Assembly (NCBI GenBank): GCA_023957235.1
Contig: JAMLHI010000002.1
Span: forward strand, 364,615 to 428,614
Origin: Chitinophagales bacterium
Lineage (GTDB): Bacteria; Bacteroidota; Bacteroidia; Chitinophagales; JADIYW01
DNA length: 64,000 nt
Reading direction: 5' to 3'
Shown here one piece after another: positions 8,322 to 16,914 of the stretch; position 1 is the first letter of the stretch, and the number at the start of each line of letters is the position of its first letter. Made by a program: the position numbers and the translations under genes. Under the pieces are notes generated by a model. The model was not told the origin of the DNA. It did not search any database and saw nothing but the letters and a program-made list of their open reading frames with translations.

Positions 8322-9272
8322 ATGTCCGCTGTACACCACTCTGAAATTATTGCCCACCGTGTAGGAGAGCCTTATGGTACTATTATTCTAGCTGTGTCAA
8401 TTACAATAATTGAAGTAGCGATTATTATTTCATTAATGTCAACTGGCGGTAAAGAATATGCCGCATTTGCAAGAGATACCGTTTATGCAGCTGTAATGCT
8501 TATTTTAAATGGCATTGTTGGACTTAGTTTATTTATAGGAGGACAAAAATTTCATACACAGACTTTCTCACCACACTCAGTGAAAATTGCACTTATTTCA
8601 CTGGTATCTATTGTTGCTTTTACAATGATACTGCCAACATTTACCAATAGTGAGGCTGGTCCATATTATACAGAAGCTCAATTACTGTTTGAAATCTTTG
8701 CTTGTTTAGCAATTTATATTGCATTTATTTCTGCGCAAACGGTTAGACACAGAGAGTATTTTATCATTGATGATACTGATACACAAAATAATGAAAGTAA
8801 AGGAAATTACATTTCTAACACTTCCCTAATCATTAGTTTAATATTTTTGTTAATATCTCTTACCATCGTTGTAATACTTGCAAAAACATTATCCGTACCT
8901 ATTGAACATTTGATAGTCAGCCAAGGATTACCTAAAAGTTTAGTTGGAATTATTATTGCAGCAATAATTTTACTGCCAGAAGGTATTGCTGCTGTTAGTG
9001 CAGCAAGAAACAATAAACTGCAAACGAGTCTTAATTTGTCATTAGGCTCCGCCTTAGCCAGTATAGGATTAACTATTCCTGCTGTTTCAGTAGCAAGTTA
9101 TATTTATGATTTTCCAATAGTTTTGGGGTTGGATATTTTATCAATAATACTATTGGCAATATCAATATTTACTGTAATGCTATCGCTTATTGGTGGACGA
9201 AGTAATGCTGTATATGGTGTAGTTTTGTTAGTTAACCTTGTTGCATATGTGTTTTTGACAATCAATCCTTGA
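8322..9272 (+). CDS. ChaA-like calcium/cation:proton antiporter, 5'-truncated
   Basis: Member of the CaCA superfamily, an inner-membrane exchanger that expels Ca2+ or other cations against protons. Two alpha-repeat motifs are visible: HRVGEPYGTIILAVSITIIE near the start of this frame, and LPEGIAAVSAARNNKLQTSL with GSALASIGLTIPA near residues 220-250; a short acidic loop (DDTDTQ) lies between them. About ten helices remain. The readable frame starts at an internal ATG; 45 upstream codons in the same frame are separated by a TAG at 8286-8288. The protein is therefore about 45 residues shorter than its family at the N-terminus and may be non-functional. The gene lies in a region with other relics. 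Confidence 0.7.
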   Translation: MSAVHHSEIIAHRVGEPYGTIILAVSITIIEVAIIISLMSTGGKEYAAFARDTVYAAVMLILNGIVGLSLFIGGQKFHTQTFSPHSVKIALISLVSIVAFTMILPTFTNSEAGPYYTEAQLLFEIFACLAIYIAFISAQTVRHREYFIIDDTDTQNNESKGNYISNTSLIISLIFLLISLTIVVILAKTLSVPIEHLIVSQGLPKSLVGIIIAAIILLPEGIAAVSAARNNKLQTSLNLSLGSALASIGLTIPAVSVASYIYDFPIVLGLDILSIILLAISIFTVMLSLIGGRSNAVYGVVLLVNLVAYVFLTINP

Positions 9273-9637
9273 TACTATTCTAATACCAAGGTAGCACAGC
9301 AAGTAGTATCGGTTTTGCAATAGAGTCGGTGAAGTATTCCTATTGAGCTTTGGTCCAAGGTTGAAGTTTAGTAATTCTATTCAATATTTGAACTAAAAGT
9401 AGGCTCCATTACCAATTTGCTAACCGTTATTCTAAATTAAGTGCACATAAACAACAAAAAAATGAATATAAAAATGAAAGTTGTAAACTTTTTGGGACGA
9501 TATACAATTGTCATATCCTTAAACTGGTTTACACTAAACGACTATACTCTCAATCCAATAGAGACTCTCAAAAAAGAAAAACTAATTCACGATAAAATAG
9601 TGAACACATTGAATCTTAAAAAATATTTCAGATGAAG
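9273..9637. other. Intergenic region, no supported gene
   Basis: About 365 bases between the antiporter stop and the SPOR-protein stop. A 64-codon plus-strand frame (9441-9635) has no recognisable domain and no start context, so it is not called. No hairpin with a T-run was noticed. Confidence 0.4.
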
Positions 9638-10555
9638 CTATTTGAATACATTAATGACTTTGTCATTTTCTACTTCAACAACATAGGCGTTTTCAAAGCC
9701 ATGCCTAGCTCTCACTTTTTTCATTAATTCTTGAGCTTCCCCCAAAGTTTTATAAGCACCTAAATGAACACTAGTCAAACCAGTAGAAGTTTTTATTGTC
9801 TTAAAAGAACCTAGATCGTTCAACTGATTAAGCACAGTCCAATTAGGATTGGAAAAAGAGCCTAATTGCACCCTAAATTCTTTTCCTGATATAGGAGTTG
9901 ATGCAGAAGGAACATTAGATGAAGGAGGTGTTGGAGCAGGCTTCACAATCGGCTTTTCTACTACAGGAGTTGGATCAGAAGAAGTTACTTCTCCAGACGT
10001 TTTTTCATTATAAACAGGAATTTGGGCAGTAGAACCTATCACTTCAGATAAATCAAAATTGACTTGAGTTGAATTTCTATATATCTGTAAAACTCCAGCT
10101 TCCGTAACGAATGGAAACATTTCATCTGATGGTGTATTCACTTTCAATCCCAAATTGGTAGGATCTGACCATTTGCCATTTCTATTTTCTGAGTAATAAA
10201 TATCATATCCTCCAGCACCGCCAGGGATATTTGAAATAAAAAATACTCTTTTACCTCCATTTTGTAAAAACGGATGACCTACTTTGATTGTACCTTTCCC
10301 ATTAGGATTGGCAGTATATCTCAACCACTTGCCATTTTCCCATGTACAATTGAGAACTTGGTACATTAAAATTTCTTCCGCACTCAAAGTACGATCTCCC
10401 ACATTCGGCATCCCTAACACTTTTCCTGCCAATGATGAATTAAATACATTATCTACATCTACCAAAAATAAATTATTTGGATTTTGTTGTGCTTGTGCTG
10501 AAAAAAGGGCGCATGAAAGAGCCAAAACCGTCAAAATATTCTTAAAACTCACCAT
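9638..10555 (-). CDS. Exported protein with a PD40-like repeat and C-terminal SPOR domain
   Basis: A signal peptide (MVSFKNILTVLALSCALFSA-QAQ) is followed by a region with one WD40-like/PD40 repeat (VFFISNIPGGAGGYDIYYSE...GKWSDPTNLG), a Pro/Ser/Thr-rich linker near residues 195-225, and a SPOR domain at about 228-305 (KEFRVQLGSFSNPNW...VHLGAYKTLGEAQ). SPOR domains bind denuded peptidoglycan, so this is likely a periplasmic protein at the cell wall. PD40 repeats next to an envelope-binding domain are common in Bacteroidota envelope and secretion proteins; the exact job is not known. A TATATTTG element lies 26 nt upstream. It is divergent from the outer-membrane gene at 10661. Confidence 0.8.
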   Translation of the reverse strand: MVSFKNILTVLALSCALFSAQAQQNPNNLFLVDVDNVFNSSLAGKVLGMPNVGDRTLSAEEILMYQVLNCTWENGKWLRYTANPNGKGTIKVGHPFLQNGGKRVFFISNIPGGAGGYDIYYSENRNGKWSDPTNLGLKVNTPSDEMFPFVTEAGVLQIYRNSTQVNFDLSEVIGSTAQIPVYNEKTSGEVTSSDPTPVVEKPIVKPAPTPPSSNVPSASTPISGKEFRVQLGSFSNPNWTVLNQLNDLGSFKTIKTSTGLTSVHLGAYKTLGEAQELMKKVRARHGFENAYVVEVENDKVINVFK

Positions 10556-10580
10556 AAAATTAAAATCAAAGTAATTTTGA

Positions 10581-10588
10581 CAAATATA
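10581..10588 (-). promoter_or_regulatory. Predicted -7 element of the SPOR-protein gene
   Basis: The minus strand reads TATATTTG, an exact TAnnTTTG match, 26 nt before the ATG at 10555. Confidence 0.5.
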
Positions 10589-10660
10589 ATGCCTTGATTT
10601 CTTTAGTCATAATTTATTTGATAGGATAAAGGTTCATTTTTTTTTATTTACTTTATCCTT

Positions 10661-11488
10661 GTGAAGTTTTTAGTAAAGATTAACATTCTATTGTGGATGC
10701 TCTTTAAGGTCTTTTCAGCAAATTGTTTTGCAGGAGGAGAATATCGGGCAATAGGTACACGAATGATAACTCCTGGACTGGGAGGAGTAAGTATAATATC
10801 ACCTTACTCAGCTAGTAGCAATCAAGCAGCATTGGGATTTTCAGAGCATTCCAGCGTGGCTGTGTACTATGCCAACACTGGTATCAGTGAAGGTGTAAAT
10901 AATTTTCTAATGATGGGACAATATCACCTCCCTAAAGGAGGAACCATAGGATTTACAGGTTCCTATTTTGGATACCATTTGTTCAATGATAAAAAAATAG
11001 GTATCGGTTATGGATTAAAATTAGCAGATTTTGTATCAATAGGAGCACAAATTGATATTCTAAACAATCATGTTTCAGGATATGGAGCGAATACTGCTGT
11101 TACATTTGAATTAGGGACATTATTTAAAATCAACCAACATATTCAAGCTGGTTTACATATCTATAATCCTGCCAGAGTAAGATATGGCAAAAATACAGAA
11201 GAACGAGTTCCAACTGTATTCAGATTAGGTGCTACATATACAACCAAAGAAAAAATATGGATAACAAGCGAAATAGAACAGGACCTGGACTTAAACTTAG
11301 CCTTCAGAGTAGGGATAGACTATTTAGTCAATCCATATCTCATCATTAGAGGAAACATGCTGAGCTATCCCCTATCTGGCACTTTAGGTGTAGGATTAAA
11401 ATATAAATCTGCACAATTTGAAATATCAGGTGCTTATCAAAAAATCACTGGAGTTTCACCTCATCTAGGAATATCTTATGAGTTTTAG
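10661..11488 (+). CDS. PorV/PorQ-like outer-membrane beta-barrel protein
   Basis: Starts at GTG (10661), the only start that includes the basic n-region of the signal peptide (MKFLVKINILLWMLFKVFSA). The mature part begins with an early Gly-rich segment (RMITPGLGGVSII, SSNQAALGF) typical of the PorV/FadL-like barrels of Bacteroidota, followed by alternating beta strands, and ends in the aromatic residues YEF expected of a BAM-inserted barrel. Length 275 residues. Its last codons overlap the next gene by 11 nt, so the two are probably translated together and may act together in the outer membrane. A link to type IX secretion is possible but unproven. Confidence 0.7.
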   Translation: MKFLVKINILLWMLFKVFSANCFAGGEYRAIGTRMITPGLGGVSIISPYSASSNQAALGFSEHSSVAVYYANTGISEGVNNFLMMGQYHLPKGGTIGFTGSYFGYHLFNDKKIGIGYGLKLADFVSIGAQIDILNNHVSGYGANTAVTFELGTLFKINQHIQAGLHIYNPARVRYGKNTEERVPTVFRLGATYTTKEKIWITSEIEQDLDLNLAFRVGIDYLVNPYLIIRGNMLSYPLSGTLGVGLKYKSAQFEISGAYQKITGVSPHLGISYEF

Positions 11489-13574
11489 AAACACCATATT
11501 CCTTTGTTTTATTATCTATTTTCCCTTGTCGCTTGTGGGGCAAGGAATTGATTCATTAAGTCAAGAAGTCCCTACAGATATATTAGAAAATATTGCTGAA
11601 CAAGTAGAAAATGAAAGTGGAGAATTTGACAACAATACTTTTTTAGAAGATTTGGAGATGCTCAACCAAATAAAAATCAATCTCAATTATGCTAGCATAG
11701 ATGAATTGATGCAGACGACTGTCCTTACAGAGTTACAAGCTTTGTCCATAGTCAATTATGTCAAAAATTATGGAGAATTTAAAAGCATATACGAGCTCAA
11801 AGGAGTTATAGGTCTTGACAAAAATACAATTGAAAAACTCCTGCCATTTGTCGAAGTCTCTAATACTCAGCATCCAATATACAACTGGAAAGACTTATTG
11901 AACAAAGGAAGACACACAGTCATGTATAGGTATCAACAGACTATAGAAAAGGCCAAAGGATATACAGAGCCAGAATGGTACCAAAACCGTTGGACAAGCA
12001 GATATTTAGGTGATAGAACACGTCAATATTTGAGATATCGTTATCAACTTCTCAAAGGGATTTCCTATGGCATAACATTGGAAAAAGATCCAGGTGAACA
12101 ATTATTTCAGAAAGATGTCAAACTTCGTATCGATTATGTTTCGGCACATTTATTTATTGAGAACAGAGGCATTTTTAGATATATTGCTGTCGGCGACTAC
12201 GAAGTCAATCTAGGTCAAGGATTATTGATGTGGCAGGGTTTCGGAGTAGGCAAATCTGTTTCTGTCAATAATATCAAACGAAGTTCTGAAGTATTAAGAC
12301 CCCACACTTCTGTCATTGAAGACAACTTTTCGAGAGGGGCTGCTGCATCTATACAGAAAAAAAGATTTGAAGTCACTGGATTTGTTTCCTATCGCATGAG
12401 AGATGGGTCAAGTATAGCAGTAGATACACTTACCAATGATAATTTGGAAATTTTATCTTTACAAAGTAGTGGTCTCCACAGGACAACTTCAGAATTAGCC
12501 AATCGTGCCAATACGAAACTATGGACTACAGGAGGCAGATTGGGTTGGTCAGGAAGATTATTTTCAGTGTATATCAATGCAACTTATAATAAACTGGGTG
12601 CTCAACTGAGTGCCTCAAAAGATTTATATAAAAAATATACTTTCTATGGTAATTCCCTTTTCAACTCCAGTATTAACTATCAATATTTAGGAAAGAAATT
12701 TTATTTTTTTGGAGAAAGTGCTGTTTCCGAAAATGGAGGTTTTGCAATCGTTAATGGCATCAGCAGTCGTCCGACACTAGGAGTAACATTAAGCATTGTT
12801 CATAGATATTACAGCAAAAAATTTCAATCTATCAATGGAAGTGCCTTTGGCGAAAGCACAGTTTCAAGCCACTCCAATGAACATGGTATATATGCTGGCA
12901 TTAGTTTTAAGATTCACCCCAAAATTACTCTAAACAATTATGTCGATGTGTTTTATTTCCCTTGGATGAAGTACAGAGTGGACGTGCCTGGCACTTATGG
13001 TTATGATATTTTTCATGAATGGCAATATTATCACAACAGAAAACTAGATTTTTATGCAAGGTTCAGATATGAATCAAAAGCTAGAAACATTAACATTCCA
13101 TTAGCACCTATAACAGATATTTCATACTATAAAAAATCTTCTTTCAGACTACAGTTGAATTATCGTCCTTCAGAAAATTGGACATTCAAATCCAGAGGTG
13201 AGTGGAGCTTTTTTAATGACAGATATAATGGATTGAAAAAAGGTTATATTTTTTATCAAGATATTGGGTATAAATTTCCTTCTGGAAAGATTTCGTTATC
13301 AGGTAGATATGCTATTTTTAATATCAATGATTATGACGCTCGTATTTATACCTATGAAAATGATGTGCTTTATGCCTTTTCCATTCCTGCAATGATTGGA
13401 AAGGGAAGCAGAGCCTATATCGTTGCAAAAATCCGATTATATCGCAACCTTGATTTATGGCTCAGATGGGCTCAAACATTTAGAAATGACATCAAAGTAT
13501 TTGGTAGTGGACTAGAAGAATTACCCAAAAATACTCGATCAGAAATAAAAGTTCAATTGAGATACAGATTTTGA
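11478..13574 (+). CDS. Helix-hairpin-helix outer-membrane protein
   Basis: A signal peptide (MSFRNTIFLCFIIYFPLSLV) is followed by an acidic stretch, a tandem helix-hairpin-helix region at about residues 65-130 (INLNYASIDELMQTTVLTE..., FKSIYELKGVIGLDKNTIEK), and then about 550 residues rich in aromatic beta strands that end in LRYRF, the pattern of an outer-membrane barrel. The HhH part is like ComEA, which binds DNA in the periplasm. The combination is widespread in Bacteroidota but its role is not established; DNA uptake or surface nucleic-acid binding is an inference. It overlaps the upstream PorV-like gene by 11 nt and ends in TGA. Confidence 0.75.
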   Translation: MSFRNTIFLCFIIYFPLSLVGQGIDSLSQEVPTDILENIAEQVENESGEFDNNTFLEDLEMLNQIKINLNYASIDELMQTTVLTELQALSIVNYVKNYGEFKSIYELKGVIGLDKNTIEKLLPFVEVSNTQHPIYNWKDLLNKGRHTVMYRYQQTIEKAKGYTEPEWYQNRWTSRYLGDRTRQYLRYRYQLLKGISYGITLEKDPGEQLFQKDVKLRIDYVSAHLFIENRGIFRYIAVGDYEVNLGQGLLMWQGFGVGKSVSVNNIKRSSEVLRPHTSVIEDNFSRGAAASIQKKRFEVTGFVSYRMRDGSSIAVDTLTNDNLEILSLQSSGLHRTTSELANRANTKLWTTGGRLGWSGRLFSVYINATYNKLGAQLSASKDLYKKYTFYGNSLFNSSINYQYLGKKFYFFGESAVSENGGFAIVNGISSRPTLGVTLSIVHRYYSKKFQSINGSAFGESTVSSHSNEHGIYAGISFKIHPKITLNNYVDVFYFPWMKYRVDVPGTYGYDIFHEWQYYHNRKLDFYARFRYESKARNINIPLAPITDISYYKKSSFRLQLNYRPSENWTFKSRGEWSFFNDRYNGLKKGYIFYQDIGYKFPSGKISLSGRYAIFNINDYDARIYTYENDVLYAFSIPAMIGKGSRAYIVAKIRLYRNLDLWLRWAQTFRNDIKVFGSGLEELPKNTRSEIKVQLRYRF

Positions 13575-13615
13575 CATTTATGTCTATTAAGAATAAACCC
13601 AAAGAAAGAAATTAA

Positions 13616-14326
13616 TTATCTAATACTAACTCCCAATAAATAGCCAATCGCTACAGAAGCTCCCATTGCCAAGGTGCCCCAAATAGTAATTCTTAAAATA
13701 GCGACACTGACTTTTGAACCTCCTATTTTAGCCGACACCATCCCCAAAACCATCAAAAATACTATTGAAAAGCTGTAAAGAAAATATTCCATTCTTTCAA
13801 TAGGAGCTAATAAAATCACAGTCAATGGCAAGGCTGCTCCAACAGTAAATGCCGCTCCAGAAGTAAATGCTGCTTGTAATGGCTTGGCTTCGGTCACATC
13901 ATTAATTCATAACTCATCTCTAATATGTGCAGCCAAAGGATCAACTTCCATTAGTTCTTTAGCAACCATCAAAGCAGTTTCTGGCTTAAGTCCCCTATCT
14001 TCATAAATTTTAGCAAGATGCTTTAATTCAAACTCAGGCATATCTCTTAACTCTTTCATTTCTCTCTGAATATCCGCATTTTCAGTATCCTTTTGCGAAC
14101 TGACAGAAACATATTCTCCTGCAGACATAGACAAGGCACCAGCAATCAAACTTGCCACAGTAGCAATGATTAAGTTTTCTCTACTCGTACCAGATGCTAC
14201 CACTCCAGCTGCCAAACTAGATACTGAAATAATTCCATCATTTGCACCAAGCACAGCAGCTCTTAGCCAATTACTCCTATTGATATAATGAAAAGATAAA
14301 TAATTATCAAGTGAATACATACCCAT
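13616..14326 (-). pseudogene. VIT1/CCC1-family Fe2+/Mn2+ transporter split by one in-frame TGA
   Basis: Both halves of a vacuolar-iron-transporter-type protein lie in the same frame. The first half (14326-13907, 139 residues) has LRAAVLGANDGIISVSSLAAG and SAGEYVSVSSQKD, the metal-binding and dimer region, and ends in AAHIRDEL followed by TGA (13909-13907). The second half resumes with INDV-TEAKPLQAAFTSG and contains the last three helices. In the family this junction normally reads RDELGI, so the TGA replaces a glycine codon (GGA to TGA). The intact product would have 236 residues. Other genes here end in TGA, so this is a nonsense mutation or a sequence error. The second half alone has an ATG at 13897, but it lacks the metal site. 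Confidence 0.8.
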
Positions 14327-14483
14327 TATTTGTTATAAAAATAAGATATACTGGCGAGATAAACACTTTTTATGATATCGAAATCAAAATATTAAAATCA
14401 TGATTAATGTGTACAAAACAATTTTTAGCCTTTTTTCTGAATTCAAGAAATCTTGCTTTAATTTGCCATACAAATAAAAAATA

Positions 14484-15536
14484 ATGACCATTGACTATTC
14501 CCAAGCATATATCATAGATTTATCTATCCACTTTATCGGCAACAAAACCAATCATATAGATATCAAAATTTCCGAATCGCCCGTTTTATTTGATTCTGAA
14601 ATGGCTTTACGACTAAAAGATTTTTTTCTCAATAAAATTTCCAAACAGACTGAAAAATATCAGTTCACTCATGTAGAATCACTAGAATACAATGAGGTTT
14701 TTAATTTTGTTGGACAAGCATTAACCAATGACCAGCCTTTTCATGAGGTTTCTAAAAAAGTGGCTCGCCATCTTCATGACATGTGTGAACATCCCAATAT
14801 CAAAGCTGGAGAATTATTCTTTGTACATTTTTCAAATATCTTGGTTGATCATACTCCTATTGATGCCATAGGAATCTTTAAGACAGAAAATAAAAATGGT
14901 TTTTTCCAGATACAACAAGGATACAATAACTTTGATGTCCTTTACCAAGAAGGTATTGATACAGGAAAAATTGATAAAGGCTGCCTTGTCCTAGATTTGA
15001 ATTTTGATACAGGTTTTGAAATCATGTTGATTGATAGCACTTCGAACAAAGGTGAAGAAGCATTATATTGGAAAGAGGATTTTTTAAATGTCAGCCCAAT
15101 CAATGATTCATTCTTTCAGACAAAAAGTTTTATGAATTTGGCAAAAGATTTTGTCCAATTTCAAGTTAAAAAAGATATAGGCACAATAGAAAAAGCAGAC
15201 CAAATAGATATGCTTAATAAATCTATTCAATACTTCAAGACGAATAATGATTTCAACCAGACATCCTTTGAAAAAGAAGTATTTGCAACACCTCAAGTCG
15301 CAGAATCTTTCAGAGATTATAGTGCTGCCAACCAATACTCTTATGGGCTGGATTTGGATAAGGGCTTTGAAATCTCTAGTCCTGCTGTAAAAAAACAAGC
15401 TAAAGATTTCAAAAGCATTTTAAAATTGGATAAAAATTTTCACATATACATCCATGGTGACCGTAGCCTAATAGAAAGAGGTACCGATGAAAATGGAAAG
15501 AAATTTTATAAATTGTATTTCAAAGATGAAGCCTAA
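14484..15536 (+). CDS. Nucleoid-associated protein (NdpA/YejK family)
   Basis: A 350-residue soluble protein of the 37-kDa nucleoid-associated family (E. coli YejK is about 335 residues). Diagnostic stretches include the N-terminal DLSIHFIGNKTNHI, the HFSNILVDHTPIDAIGIFKTE segment, the DKGCLVLDLNFDTG..IMLIDS core and the C-terminal 'DGKFYKLYF'-like end (GKKFYKLYFKDEA). Family members bind the nucleoid; the biochemical activity is not well defined. The gene is a single unit whose stop is directly followed by the stop of the convergent lipoprotein gene at 15537. Confidence 0.85.
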   Translation: MTIDYSQAYIIDLSIHFIGNKTNHIDIKISESPVLFDSEMALRLKDFFLNKISKQTEKYQFTHVESLEYNEVFNFVGQALTNDQPFHEVSKKVARHLHDMCEHPNIKAGELFFVHFSNILVDHTPIDAIGIFKTENKNGFFQIQQGYNNFDVLYQEGIDTGKIDKGCLVLDLNFDTGFEIMLIDSTSNKGEEALYWKEDFLNVSPINDSFFQTKSFMNLAKDFVQFQVKKDIGTIEKADQIDMLNKSIQYFKTNNDFNQTSFEKEVFATPQVAESFRDYSAANQYSYGLDLDKGFEISSPAVKKQAKDFKSILKLDKNFHIYIHGDRSLIERGTDENGKKFYKLYFKDEA

Positions 15537-15926
15537 TTACAGATGTTTTTTAACATCCTGAGCTGCTTTCTCTGTGTTTTCTTTCGCATCTTTTGCTGCT
15601 TTTTCAAGTTTTTCTTTTGCTTCTTGAGCAGCAGATTTTAGCTCTTCAGTAGATTTTTGAGCTTTATTTTTCACATCTTCCCCTAATGCTTTCGTATCAT
15701 TCTTCAATTCTTTCCCCAATGATTCTACTTTCCCTTTAACTTCTTCCAAACTTTTTTTAGCAGTATCTATGCCTTCATTTACTTCCTTGTTCATTTCATG
15801 ACTGACATCTTCTGCAACTTCTTCAGGTGCATTATTTTGAGAAGATTCATCTTTTGAGTTAGAAGGATTGCATGACATTACCAAAAAGGCAGATACCATG
15901 GCACTCATTAACAATAATTTTTTCAT
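15537..15926 (-). CDS. Small Lys/Glu-rich coiled-coil lipoprotein
   Basis: The ATG at 15926 was chosen because it begins a clean lipoprotein signal (MKKLLLMSAMVSAFLVMSC, lipobox Cys at residue 19); an upstream in-frame extension of 40 residues has no signal character. The mature protein is charged and heptad-like (KEKLEKAAKDAKENTEKAAQ), predicting a long coiled coil or amphipathic helix anchored to a membrane by lipid. Similar small lipoproteins with YtxH- or apolipoprotein-like repeats are common and often stress related. No specific function can be given. The gene is convergent with the NdpA gene, with adjacent stops. Confidence 0.7.
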   Translation of the reverse strand: MKKLLLMSAMVSAFLVMSCNPSNSKDESSQNNAPEEVAEDVSHEMNKEVNEGIDTAKKSLEEVKGKVESLGKELKNDTKALGEDVKNKAQKSTEELKSAAQEAKEKLEKAAKDAKENTEKAAQDVKKHL

Positions 15927-16093
15927 ATTTATCTTTTTAGATAGGGCAATGTAACATAGGTTGAACAAAAAGTGCAAATAATTCATTTTAAAAAAATTAA
16001 AATAGTAGTGGATTTTGCATAATTTCACAGTTGAAATATTAATCATTAAAAATGGTTAGTTATTTTTAACTATTCAAAAATATTTTATTCATA

Positions 16094-16888
16094 ATGATAC
16101 CAGAAAGGAGGGCTATATTTACAACTACTTTGATAGTGGCAATTGTTTCAGTGTCATTATTCACTATAGCTATATTCTTTCATTGGCTAGGTGAGCCAGC
16201 TGGAGCAGGTGCAGGATTTTGCGAAGCAGGGCATCCGGGTTTGATTAAACAGCCTGTCAATACATTCAGCAATATAGGATTCATAATAGTTGGATTATTG
16301 ATTGGTTGGTCACAAGCTTCTGGGCATTTTAAAGAAAATAAAAATTTGATTACACAGGGATTATTTTTTAGTACATTTTTTGCCTGTCTATCTGTTTTAT
16401 TGGGACCTGGTTCAATGGCCATGCACGCTACTACAAGCCATGTAGGAGGATTTCTAGATATGCTTTCTATGTATATGGTAGCATCTTTTATCTTTTCTTA
16501 TGCAATAACAAGATTAATGAAATGGGATAAAAGAGGTTTTATTGGAGCATTTATTTTTGCCATGACAGTTCAACTCATTGTACACCATTTAGATTATGAA
16601 GTGCCAGTTGTAGGATTTATTGGTAGCTTCTGTTTTGGTGTATTTCTTGTCCTTACTGCGATTATAGAATTTATCAATTATATCATCCACCGTCCAAACA
16701 TTCAATTAATATATGGCATTGCGAGTATTTTAGCTATGTGTTTGGCATTTTTTATTTGGAACCTCTCCCTTTCCACTTCTCCTTGGTGTGATCCCTCTTC
16801 GTTGATACAAGGACACGGAATTTGGCATATATTGAATGCTGTTTCTATTTATTTCCTCTATCGATTTTACACCTCTGAAAGGAATTAA
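16094..16888 (+). CDS. CREST/alkaline ceramidase-like membrane hydrolase
   Basis: A polytopic membrane protein of about seven helices, 264 residues. Signature pieces of the CREST superfamily (alkaline ceramidase, PAQR receptor, Per1, TMEM8-like) are present: FCEAG...IKQPVNTFSNIGF near residues 40-65, GSMAMHATTSHVGGFLDMLS near 105-125 with the His/Ser/Asp set, and GHGIWHILNAVS near the C-terminus with two His. Known members use a Zn site of three His plus Ser and Asp to hydrolyse amide bonds in lipids. Bacteroidota make sphingolipids and ornithine/flavolipids, so an amidase acting on such lipids is a reasonable inference. It sits alone between a divergent lipoprotein gene and tsaD. Confidence 0.72.
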   Translation: MIPERRAIFTTTLIVAIVSVSLFTIAIFFHWLGEPAGAGAGFCEAGHPGLIKQPVNTFSNIGFIIVGLLIGWSQASGHFKENKNLITQGLFFSTFFACLSVLLGPGSMAMHATTSHVGGFLDMLSMYMVASFIFSYAITRLMKWDKRGFIGAFIFAMTVQLIVHHLDYEVPVVGFIGSFCFGVFLVLTAIIEFINYIIHRPNIQLIYGIASILAMCLAFFIWNLSLSTSPWCDPSSLIQGHGIWHILNAVSIYFLYRFYTSERN

Positions 16889-16914
16889 TCCCTTAGAATT
16901 AAAATCAAGACTAG

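Noticed and set aside
9441..9635. A 64-codon plus-strand ORF between the antiporter and SPOR genes
   Set aside because: No family resemblance, no clear promoter or start context, and composition typical of random AT-rich frames.
13907..13909. UGA read as glycine (alternative genetic code) because TGA sits at a conserved Gly in the VIT gene
   Set aside because: gltD, the antiporter gene, the HhH gene and the MbnP-like gene all end in TGA at the expected family C-terminus, so UGA is a stop; a point mutation or sequence error is simpler.
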